This document shows positions 15,772 through 23,422 of a stretch of DNA of 44,027 nt, piece by piece; within the stretch, counting starts at the first letter, position 1, and each line of letters opens with the position of its first letter. The stretch comes from Fervidobacterium sp. UBA5837 (GTDB lineage: Bacteria > Thermotogota > Thermotogae > Thermotogales > Fervidobacteriaceae). The notes under the pieces were generated by a model. It was not told where the DNA came from, did not search any database, and worked only from the letters and a program-made list of their open reading frames with translations. A program made the position numbers and the translations under genes. Location of the stretch: positions 420,554-464,580 of the forward strand of contig DJGV01000016.1 of the NCBI GenBank assembly GCA_002432805.1, in the 5' to 3' direction.

Positions 15772-18312
15772 ATGTCAGGTATGAGCAGTAACATCAAGAA
15801 GGTACTTAGCATCGTATTGCTTTTTGTAGTTGTCTTCGCTTTTGCAGGAACTGAGCTTACGATTCACTACCATCGTTGGGATGGAAACTACGATGGATGG
15901 AATCTGTGGATTTGGCCTTCTGAACCAGTTTCAAAAGAAGGAGCTGCCTACCAATTTACGGGTAAGGATGATTACGGTATTGTAGCAAATGTGACATTAC
16001 CAGATACGTTGACAAAAGTTGGGATCATAGTAAGATTGAACGAATGGCAGCAGAAGGACATTTCGGCAGATAGGTTTATAACTGTCAAAGATGGTAAAGC
16101 GGAGGTGTGGTTGTTGCAAGGCATTGAGCAAATTTACACATCAAAACCAGATACCAACCCAAAGATACTCTTTGCCCAGGCTCGGGATCAAAATACGATA
16201 GAAGCTTACCTAACAGGTCAGGTAGATACGACAAAAGTTGGTGCAAAGGTAAGGGTTGATGGAGTGGAAAAGAAGGTCGCAAAGGTTGAAAAGGCTGATC
16301 AGCTGGATATCTCTAAGACAAACTACGTAAGAGTTGTACTAGCTGAACCTATTCAACTGAGCGATGTCAACAAAGATGTTCAAGTAGAGATAGAAGGTTT
16401 CACACCTACACGAGTAGTCATGATGGAAATACTCGATAAGATTTACTACGATGGCCCCCTCGGTTTCGACTACACGCCGCAAAAAACAACGATACGAGTT
16501 TGGTCACCAGTTTCAAAGAGCGTTGATTTGTTGCTTTACGAAAATTGGGATGACAACGAACCAAACAAAGTTGTACCAATGAAGCAGATTGGCAACGGTG
16601 CATGGGAGGCTGTGCTCGATGGAGATTGGGCAGGTTGGTTTTACAAGGTCCGATATTTCAGCTACGGTGAGTATCGAGAGAGTGTAGACTATTTCTCCAA
16701 GGCTGTTGCGAAAAATTCTACAAAGAGCGCGATCATAGATTTGACCAAGACGAATCCTCAAGGTTGGGACAATGATAAGCGCCCTACGATGGGTGCATAC
16801 GAAGATGCGATCATATACGAAATTCACATAGCAGATATGACTGGCCTTGATAATTCTAACGTAAAGAATAAGGCAACTTATCTTGGACTAACAGAAAAAG
16901 GCACAAAAGGTCCGAATGGTGTTACGACTGCTTTAGATCATCTTGCAGAACTTGGTGTAACGCATGTACACATACTCCCAATGTTCGATTTCTGGACTGG
17001 TGACGAAGCAGATAAGGATTTTGAAAAGAGTTACAATTGGGGTTACGATCCATATCTATTCACGGTACCAGAAGGGAGATATTCGACCAACCCGTACGAC
17101 CCTTCCGTCAGGATCAACGAAGTCAAGCAGATGGTAAAGGTATTGCACGATAATGGTATCCGTGTAATTCTCGATGTGGTCTTCCCACACACGTGGGGCG
17201 TTGGACCGATGTCTCCATTTGATCAAGCTGTACCATATTATTTTTATCGAATCGATAGAACAGGTGCTTATATAAACGAAAGCGGCATAGGTAATACAAC
17301 GGCAAGTGAGAGACCAATGTTCAGAAAGTACATTGTAGATACGCTCAAACTCTGGGTCAACGATTACCATGTCGATGGGTTCAGATTCGATCAGATGGGA
17401 CTTATAGATAAACAAACGATGATTACGATTGAAAAAGAATTGCATGCCATAGATCCTACGATCATACTCTACGGTGAACCTTGGGGTGGTATGGGCGCAG
17501 CCGCAAGGTTCGGAAAGTCTGATGTCGGAGGAACAAAGGTAGCAGCATTCAACGACGAATTCAGAGATGCTTTAAGAGGCTCCGTATTCGATGCAACGGT
17601 TAAAGGATTTCTCATGGGTGCACTAGCGAAAGAGAATTTGGTTAAACGTGGTGTTGCTGGAAGTATTGAGTACGACGATATAATAAGGAGCTTCGCAAAG
17701 GATCCAGAAGAGACGATAAACTATGTTGAATGCCACGATAACCATACACTATGGGATAAGAACTACTTAGCTGCTCAATCCGATGCGAAGACAAGCTGGA
17801 CGACAGATATGCTCAAGGATGCGCAAAAGCTTGCAGGTGCGATAATACTTACATCTCAAGGTGTTCCATTCTTGCAAGCAGGACAAGATTTTGCAAGGAC
17901 AAAGAATGGAAATGAAAATTCCTACAACGCTCCTATCTCCATCAACGGGCTAGACTATGCAAGAAAGGCACAATTTATAGATGTGTTCAACTATTACAAA
18001 GGACTTATTCAATTGAGAAAGGAACACGTAGCATTCAGACAGAGGACGGCTGCGGATATAAAGGCTAAGATTAGTTTCCTGCCATCGCCAAGAAAAGGTG
18101 TAATGTTCACGATAAACGATGCGAATGACCCTTGGAAAGAGATAGTTGTCATATACAACGGTGAGATCAAGGAGCAACAATTCTCATTACCAGATGGCAC
18201 GTGGAATGTCGTTGTGGATCAAGCAAATGCTGGAACAACGCCACTGTACCAAGTAAGTGGAAAGATAAACGTAAAGGCAACTTCTGCTATGGTGATGTAC
18301 AAAGCAAAGTAG
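15772..18312 (+). CDS. pulA: Secreted type I pullulanase (GH13)
   Basis: Pullulanase cleaves alpha-1,6 branch points of pullulan, amylopectin and glycogen-derived dextrins. An N-terminal signal peptide (hydrophobic run ending in AFA|GTE) points to export. Next comes a CBM41-like starch-binding region (IHYHRWDGNYDGWNLWIW), a CBM48-like beta domain (about 225-330), the GH13 barrel and a C-terminal beta domain. The type I signature YNWGYDP is at 421-427. Catalytic residues are Asp540 in GFRFDQ, Glu569 in YGEPW and Asp656 in ECHDN. I chose ATG 15772, 8 nt after GGGAGG. A GTG at 15763 would give 849 aa, the length I recall for a characterised Fervidobacterium pullulanase. Divergent from the pst operon. 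Confidence 0.96.
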   Translation: MSGMSSNIKKVLSIVLLFVVVFAFAGTELTIHYHRWDGNYDGWNLWIWPSEPVSKEGAAYQFTGKDDYGIVANVTLPDTLTKVGIIVRLNEWQQKDISADRFITVKDGKAEVWLLQGIEQIYTSKPDTNPKILFAQARDQNTIEAYLTGQVDTTKVGAKVRVDGVEKKVAKVEKADQLDISKTNYVRVVLAEPIQLSDVNKDVQVEIEGFTPTRVVMMEILDKIYYDGPLGFDYTPQKTTIRVWSPVSKSVDLLLYENWDDNEPNKVVPMKQIGNGAWEAVLDGDWAGWFYKVRYFSYGEYRESVDYFSKAVAKNSTKSAIIDLTKTNPQGWDNDKRPTMGAYEDAIIYEIHIADMTGLDNSNVKNKATYLGLTEKGTKGPNGVTTALDHLAELGVTHVHILPMFDFWTGDEADKDFEKSYNWGYDPYLFTVPEGRYSTNPYDPSVRINEVKQMVKVLHDNGIRVILDVVFPHTWGVGPMSPFDQAVPYYFYRIDRTGAYINESGIGNTTASERPMFRKYIVDTLKLWVNDYHVDGFRFDQMGLIDKQTMITIEKELHAIDPTIILYGEPWGGMGAAARFGKSDVGGTKVAAFNDEFRDALRGSVFDATVKGFLMGALAKENLVKRGVAGSIEYDDIIRSFAKDPEETINYVECHDNHTLWDKNYLAAQSDAKTSWTTDMLKDAQKLAGAIILTSQGVPFLQAGQDFARTKNGNENSYNAPISINGLDYARKAQFIDVFNYYKGLIQLRKEHVAFRQRTAADIKAKISFLPSPRKGVMFTINDANDPWKEIVVIYNGEIKEQQFSLPDGTWNVVVDQANAGTTPLYQVSGKINVKATSAMVMYKAK

Positions 18313-18357
18313 TCCAAAAATCAACAACGAGTAATTTTCAAGCAAAGTTCAAGAGTA

Positions 18358-18387
18358 TTGAAAATACTTGACAACATGTGGTATAAT
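18358..18387 (+). promoter_or_regulatory. Promoter for the stand-alone response regulator
   Basis: TTGAAA (18358-18363), an 18-bp spacer, then TGG directly before a perfect TATAAT (18382-18387): a -35 plus extended -10 promoter, about 25 nt before the start codon. An additional TTGACA at 18368 is too close to the -10 box to be its -35. No pullulanase terminator is evident in the 100-nt gap. Confidence 0.7.
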
Positions 18388-18412
18388 ATCCCCGAGAAAG
18401 GGGGATGTGAAT

Positions 18413-18769
18413 ATGTCCAAAAGAATTCTCGTGGTTGAAGACGAACCGAATATGAGATTACTTGTTACAGAAGAACTCATGGATGCAGGCTACGAAGTCG
18501 ATGAAGCAGAGAATGGTGAGGCCGCACTCAAAAGATTTGGAGAGAAGACATATGATTTAGTCACAATTGACATAGAGATGCCTGGTATGGATGGATTAGA
18601 ACTTGCTGGTAGGTTGAGAGAAATACGAAAGGAAACAAAACTCGTGCTCCTAACAGCATATTCACACTACAAAAGTGACATGGCATCTTGGGCCGCAGAC
18701 GCATACATCGTAAAATCTTCCGATTTAACAGAATTGAAAGAAGTAATAAGCCGTTTAATTAATATGTGA
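18413..18769 (+). CDS. Single-domain (CheY-like) response regulator
   Basis: A 118-aa receiver with no output domain. It has the acidic pair in VVEDEP, phospho-acceptor Asp53 in TIDIEMPGMDG, the conserved Thr/Ser region LLTAYS and the conserved Lys101 in YIVKSSD. I chose ATG 18413 because GGGGGATG precedes it. With its own strong promoter and terminator it is monocistronic, and no kinase or chemotaxis gene is next to it. It may act in a phosphorelay, like Spo0F, or on a protein target. The partner cannot be inferred. Confidence 0.88.
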   Translation: MSKRILVVEDEPNMRLLVTEELMDAGYEVDEAENGEAALKRFGEKTYDLVTIDIEMPGMDGLELAGRLREIRKETKLVLLTAYSHYKSDMASWAADAYIVKSSDLTELKEVISRLINM

Positions 18770-18789
18770 GTGATGCCCACTACCAACCG

Positions 18790-18817
18790 AAAAAGGGGTG
18801 GGCCATCACCCCTTTTT
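18790..18817 (+). terminator. Rho-independent terminator after the response regulator
   Basis: An 11-bp perfect stem (18790-18800 with 18807-18817) closes a 6-nt loop, GGCCAT. The stem has A residues on its 5' arm and T residues on its 3' arm, so it could work in both directions. Confidence 0.88.
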
Positions 18818-18852
18818 CGCTATTAGATAGTTTCACGGTTTTTGAACTTTAA

Positions 18853-18861
18853 TGGTAAAAT
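18853..18861 (+). promoter_or_regulatory. Extended -10 promoter for ileS
   Basis: TGG followed by TAAAAT, about 70 nt before the ileS start, with no clear -35 box. I looked for a T-box leader and found none: the leader is too short and lacks its specifier and antiterminator elements. Confidence 0.45.
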
Positions 18862-18929
18862 CAATGGATATTTCACATACAAAAACGAAAATTCTGCTGT
18901 TGAATGTGCAACAAGCTGGAGGTGTCAAA

Positions 18930-21671
18930 ATGGATTATAAAGAGACTTTGAATTTGCCGCAGACAAGTTTTCAGATGAAGGCAAATTTGGTGAAGAAAGA
19001 ACCGGAAATGCTAAAGTCATGGGAAGAAAAAGAGATATACAAAAAAACGCTTGAAATACGTCAAGGAGCGCCTACTTATCTGCTTCACGACGGGCCTCCG
19101 TACGCAAATGGTGATATCCACCTCGGAACTGCAATGAATAAGGTTTTGAAGGATTTTGTGATAAGGTACAAGACAATGCGAGGCTATAGAGTGCCGTACA
19201 CACCAGGATGGGATACTCATGGCCTTCCAATTGAACATCGCGTCACAACATCGCTTGGTGATGAGGCAAAGAGAAAATCGGCAGTTGAAATTCGCAGAAT
19301 GTGCAGAGAATTTGCACTGAAGTTCGTTGATACGCAGAGGGAACAATTTAAGAGACTTGGTGTAAAGGGAGATTGGAATAATCCGTACATAACTCTTGAA
19401 CCAGAATACGAATATCATATACTAGACATCTTCAAAACACTCGTAGAAGATGGCAATGTCTACAGGGGCAATAAACCGGTTTATTGGTGTCCAAATTGTA
19501 AGACCGCACTAGCTGAAGCCGAGATAGAATATCACGACGATGAATCAGCTTCGATATACGTAAAATTCCAAATGGTGGAAGATCCAAACACTTATGTAGT
19601 CATATGGACAACAACACCTTGGACGATACCAGCAAACGTAGCTATCGCACTCCATCCTGAATACACGTATGTTAGGGCCAAAGTGGATGGTGAATATTGG
19701 ATAGTTGCAGAAGCTTTATTGCAGAAATTTGCTGCAGAGACTGGCATATCTTTTGAAGTGGTCCAAAAATTTTTGGGAAAAGAGTTGGAAGGTAAACTCA
19801 CAAAGCATCCACTTTACGATAGAACTTCTGTGATAGTCTTGGCAGATTACGTTACGTTGGAAGATGGTACCGGTGCAGTCCACACGGCACCTGGTCACGG
19901 TGAGGAAGACTATCAAACTGGTCTGAAATACAATTTGCCCATCTTGTCACCCGTTGATGATGAAGGAAAATTCACAAAAGAAGCTGGAAAATACGAAGGG
20001 TTGAAAATTTGGGATGCAAACAAAGTTGTCATAGATGATTTAAACAAAGTTGGTGCACTCATAAAATCTGGAAAGTTGTTGCATAGTTATCCACACTGTT
20101 GGCGTTGCAAAGGTCCAGTCATGTACAGAGCAACTCCGCAGTGGTTCATCTCTGTCGATAGAAACAACTTGAGAGGAAAAGTGTTGCAGCAGATAAAGAA
20201 GGTTAAATGGTATCCTGCGTGGGGCGAAACAAGGATGACCGCAATGGTTCAAGAACGACCAGATTGGACGATTTCAAGGCAAAGAGTTTGGGGAGTTCCA
20301 ATTCCAGCAGTTCGATGTGAGTCTTGCGAAGAGGTTATATTAGCGCCACAAGTGATCGAACATTTTGCAAATATTGTGAAAGAAAGAGGAACGGACGCAT
20401 GGTTTGAGATGGATGCTAATGAACTCGTACCATCGGATTTTACGTGCCCAAAATGTGGAAATAAGAAATTCGATAAGACGTATGACACATTGGATGTGTG
20501 GATCGATTCCGGCTGTTCTTGGGAAGCGGTGATCCGCTCAAATGGTGAGAAGTTCCCCGTTGACTTGTATTTGGAAGGTGATGACCAACATAGGGGTTGG
20601 TTCCAAAGCTCTATCTTCCTTTCAACTGCGAAAACTGGCCAAGCACCATTTAAGAACGTTGTAACGCATGGTTTCATAAAAGATGAACAAGGCAGGAAGA
20701 TGAGTAAGTCGCTTGGTAACGTTGTTGATCCGGTTGAAATTGTAAATAAATACGGTGCAGACATACTAAGACTTTGGGTCGCAAGTACAGATTTCTTTGA
20801 TAACATAAGAGCTGGAAAGAACATCATAGAACAACAAGTTGAAGTGTACAGAAAATTGAGAAATACATTGAGATATTTGTTAAGTAATTTGAGTGACTTT
20901 ACAGAAGGTGATTTATTATCGCAAGATCAGTTGTTACCGCTTGATAAATGGGCACTTGGAAGGTTGCAGAAGTACATTGCACAAGTGACCGAATACTACG
21001 AAGAGTTTGAGTACTCGAAAGTCTACAGTACAACGGTAAAGTACTGTACAACAGAATTGAGCTCCACATACTTGGACATACTCAAAGACAGATTGTACGT
21101 TGAAGCAAAAGATTCTGTATACCGAAGATCTGCTCAAACTACCTTGTACTACATACTTGAAGCATTGGTTAAAATACTTGCACCAATCATGCCGTTTACT
21201 AGTGAGGATGCGTACTTGGAAAGTCCGCTCAAAAAGTATGAAAGTGTGCATCTGGAATACTGGCCAGAAATAAGGAAGGAATTTGTTGATGAGGAATTAC
21301 TCGAAGAATTCGAACAATTACTATTGGTCAGAGATGATGTTTTAAAGGCATTGGAAAATGCCCGTGCATCTGGCGTAATTGGCCATCCATTAGATTCACA
21401 CGTTATGATTGAAGCAAAGAATTCAGAGATCGCAGAACTATTGAGAAAATACGAAAACAGTTTGGAAGAGTTTTTCATCGTTTCGAAGGTCACTTTGGTA
21501 GATGAGATAGAAGCGCCAACTGTAGGTCAATTTGTAAATGTTCTCGTAAAGCATGCGGAAGGTGAAAAGTGCCAAAGATGCTGGAAGTACGACGAAGAAA
21601 CTGGGAAAGACAAAGAGCATCCAGATACGTGTCCAAGGTGCAGTGCTGTTTTGAGAGGGGAGAGAAAGTGA
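18930..21671 (+). CDS. ileS: Isoleucyl-tRNA synthetase
   Basis: Class I aminoacyl-tRNA synthetase (913 aa) that charges tRNA-Ile and edits valine. The HIGH-type motif is in PPYANGDIHLGTAMNK (His64 of HLG), the KMSKS loop is at 590-594 and the CP1 editing domain lies between, with TTPWTIPAN and HTAPGHGEEDY. The C-terminal zinc finger has two CxxC pairs (CQRC and CPRC). The start ATG 18930 gives the conserved MDYKETLNLP and has GGAGGTG upstream; earlier in-frame codons add a non-conserved stretch. Its TGA overlaps the GTG of the next gene, so the two are translationally coupled. Confidence 0.97.
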   Translation: MDYKETLNLPQTSFQMKANLVKKEPEMLKSWEEKEIYKKTLEIRQGAPTYLLHDGPPYANGDIHLGTAMNKVLKDFVIRYKTMRGYRVPYTPGWDTHGLPIEHRVTTSLGDEAKRKSAVEIRRMCREFALKFVDTQREQFKRLGVKGDWNNPYITLEPEYEYHILDIFKTLVEDGNVYRGNKPVYWCPNCKTALAEAEIEYHDDESASIYVKFQMVEDPNTYVVIWTTTPWTIPANVAIALHPEYTYVRAKVDGEYWIVAEALLQKFAAETGISFEVVQKFLGKELEGKLTKHPLYDRTSVIVLADYVTLEDGTGAVHTAPGHGEEDYQTGLKYNLPILSPVDDEGKFTKEAGKYEGLKIWDANKVVIDDLNKVGALIKSGKLLHSYPHCWRCKGPVMYRATPQWFISVDRNNLRGKVLQQIKKVKWYPAWGETRMTAMVQERPDWTISRQRVWGVPIPAVRCESCEEVILAPQVIEHFANIVKERGTDAWFEMDANELVPSDFTCPKCGNKKFDKTYDTLDVWIDSGCSWEAVIRSNGEKFPVDLYLEGDDQHRGWFQSSIFLSTAKTGQAPFKNVVTHGFIKDEQGRKMSKSLGNVVDPVEIVNKYGADILRLWVASTDFFDNIRAGKNIIEQQVEVYRKLRNTLRYLLSNLSDFTEGDLLSQDQLLPLDKWALGRLQKYIAQVTEYYEEFEYSKVYSTTVKYCTTELSSTYLDILKDRLYVEAKDSVYRRSAQTTLYYILEALVKILAPIMPFTSEDAYLESPLKKYESVHLEYWPEIRKEFVDEELLEEFEQLLLVRDDVLKALENARASGVIGHPLDSHVMIEAKNSEIAELLRKYENSLEEFFIVSKVTLVDEIEAPTVGQFVNVLVKHAEGEKCQRCWKYDEETGKDKEHPDTCPRCSAVLRGERK

Positions 21672-22963
21672 TTTCTCGTCTTGTTTGGAAATTTGACAAG
21701 CGATTTTTCATATTGGCATTGCTTTTTCTCGTTACATTCAATCTAATATCAGTAAGCACGGTAGCATTTGCTACCGATGATGCTACTACGACAACGCAAA
21801 CTGATGCAATCGAAATACCTGCAGATATTGGAATTGGCAAAATAGAAATCGGCAAGGCTATAAAAGTAGATGGGGTCACTTTCCCATTCACGTTTATAGA
21901 TGGCATGCTCTTAAATGATGGCACACGAAAGATAGTGGTCGACGGAAAGACGTACAATGTAAGTGTAAGTACAAAGCCACTTGATCAAAGGCTAAATTCA
22001 TCATTGGAATCTTACACATTCGTACTAGATAGCATGGTAACTTTTTACAATCCAATAAATCGTAATATGAAAAGTGTCGGTACAGGTACAGAGATAAAAT
22101 TACCGGAGTTGCCACAAATTGCAATCTTATCTGACACATTCGGAAACGTTTCAGATGTGTTGTGTGTTCCACCATCGCTAGAAAAGGTTGACATCTTGGA
22201 TTCCCAAACACCTATAAACAACATATCTGGTAAGAAATTCTTGCTTTCTTCAAAATCGCCATACAGAATCATGGGAAAGGTACTACTACCCTCAAACAAT
22301 GCACTCATTCTTGAAGATGGTGTAACTGTAATCAACGCACTTAATTCTGACTTAAATGTTAAAGGTGTCTTCTTTTCAACTGGACCAGTTAACATATTTG
22401 GCCCAGGTTCGATAACTGTTTCGGAAAATGGGATCACTTATCTGGAAGGAAACGCTGCAGAAACAGATGTAAATGGCAGCGGTGGCGCATTGGTATTTTT
22501 GAATGATGTTATCGTAGATGATGTAAATGTCTCGCAGACGAATTTTGTTGTTATCAGGAATACACGTGCCAAGAACGTAAAGGTCTCGTCTGTATACGCT
22601 GCTTACATCATAGACTCACAGATCGAAAATCTCGATATTCAGAACTGTAGGCAAGTAATTATCAACAACGTTAATGCAAAGAAATTCAATGCAAGCATCA
22701 TGTCGAAGGTTATCACATACAGCTCTGAATTAACCGAAGCAACAGCTTCCGATTTTTCAGAAGTCAATTTTGTTTCATCGACGATTAGCAACTTAGATGT
22801 TACGAGAGGCACGGTTGCAAAGATCAAAGATTCACATATTCCCTCCATTTCCATTGAAGACTATTCCATACTCTATACATTCAAGTCAAGCATAGAAAAG
22901 TTGAAATCGATCAATTCGAAGTATTACACGCTAAGCTCACAAGTGTCCAAGATAGAAAAATAG
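21668..22963 (+). CDS. Secreted repeat protein, probable beta-helix; function unknown
   Basis: I do not recognise a named family. The protein (431 aa) starts at GTG 21668, inside the ileS stop (GTGA overlap), with GGGGAG upstream. Residues 1-35 form a signal peptide: KFDKRF, a long hydrophobic segment, and an AFA|T cleavage site. A Thr-rich linker (TTTTQT) follows, then a beta-rich region to about 270. From about 275 to the end there are eight to nine imperfect units of about 18 residues, each with a hydrophobic-x-hydrophobic start, an N/D/S turn and a later hydrophobic pair (VVIRNTRAKNVKVS, AYIIDSQIENLDIQ, VIINNVNAKKFNAS). Such periodicity is typical of a right-handed parallel beta-helix. 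It has only a single Cys pair region and no catalytic motif. A role in the cell envelope (toga) is possible but only a guess. Confidence 0.75.
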   Translation: MISRLVWKFDKRFFILALLFLVTFNLISVSTVAFATDDATTTTQTDAIEIPADIGIGKIEIGKAIKVDGVTFPFTFIDGMLLNDGTRKIVVDGKTYNVSVSTKPLDQRLNSSLESYTFVLDSMVTFYNPINRNMKSVGTGTEIKLPELPQIAILSDTFGNVSDVLCVPPSLEKVDILDSQTPINNISGKKFLLSSKSPYRIMGKVLLPSNNALILEDGVTVINALNSDLNVKGVFFSTGPVNIFGPGSITVSENGITYLEGNAAETDVNGSGGALVFLNDVIVDDVNVSQTNFVVIRNTRAKNVKVSSVYAAYIIDSQIENLDIQNCRQVIINNVNAKKFNASIMSKVITYSSELTEATASDFSEVNFVSSTISNLDVTRGTVAKIKDSHIPSISIEDYSILYTFKSSIEKLKSINSKYYTLSSQVSKIEK

Positions 22964-22980
22964 TATTCCATCACAATGCA

Positions 22981-22989
22981 TGGTATACT
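22981..22989 (+). promoter_or_regulatory. Extended -10 promoter for the HIT gene
   Basis: TGG followed by TATACT, 31 nt before the HIT start codon, in the 57-nt gap after the beta-helix gene. No -35 match at the expected distance. Confidence 0.45.
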
Positions 22990-23020
22990 TCAATGACGCA
23001 ATAATAAAGGGGTGATTCAC

Positions 23021-23365
23021 ATGTCAGAAGCTACAAATTGCGTATTTTGTAAGATAATAGCTGGTCAAATTCCATCGCAGAAGGTGTACGAAGACGAAGA
23101 TTTCATAGTCATAAAAGATATAAACCCAGTTGCACCGGTACACTTACTTGCAGTCTACAAGAAGCACGTACCTACCGTTGGAGATTTGAGTGTCGAAGAT
23201 TCAAAAAATATGTGGAAATTGTTTGAGATTGTCAAAAAGATAACAAAGGAACAAGGCATAGAGAGTTACAGAATCGTTCAGAACAATGGCAGAGATGCAG
23301 GTCAAGAGGTAGATCACATCCACTTCCACATCATTGCTGGCAGGAAGTTGGGACACCTTGGATAA
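23021..23365 (+). CDS. HIT-family (histidine triad) nucleotide-binding protein
   Basis: A 114-aa HIT protein of the HINT type, which hydrolyses adenosine phosphoramidates or related AMP conjugates. The catalytic triad HIHFH is at 99-103, preceded by NNGRDAGQEVDH. An N-terminal CVFC (7-10) probably binds zinc, as in many bacterial HINTs. I chose ATG 23021, which has AAAGGGGTGA upstream; the GTG at 23012 is inside that site. The biological substrate is unknown. Confidence 0.94.
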   Translation: MSEATNCVFCKIIAGQIPSQKVYEDEDFIVIKDINPVAPVHLLAVYKKHVPTVGDLSVEDSKNMWKLFEIVKKITKEQGIESYRIVQNNGRDAGQEVDHIHFHIIAGRKLGHLG

Positions 23366-23422
23366 ACATCAATAAATCCTGAAATGGTGTAATAACGTAA
23401 TGCTGTAACGGAAAAACCGGAG

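Noticed and set aside
18368..18373. TTGACA upstream of the CheY-like gene as a -35 box
   Set aside because: Only 8 bp from the TATAAT box; TTGAAA at 18358 with an 18-bp spacer is the plausible -35.
18818..18929. T-box riboswitch in the ileS leader
   Set aside because: The leader after the putative promoter is about 60 nt and shows none of the specifier, T-box or antiterminator elements.
20249..20827. A 192-codon open frame antisense to ileS
   Set aside because: Opposite a strongly conserved gene, rich in Ser/Phe/Thr as expected from an antisense frame, with no ribosome binding site or known motif.
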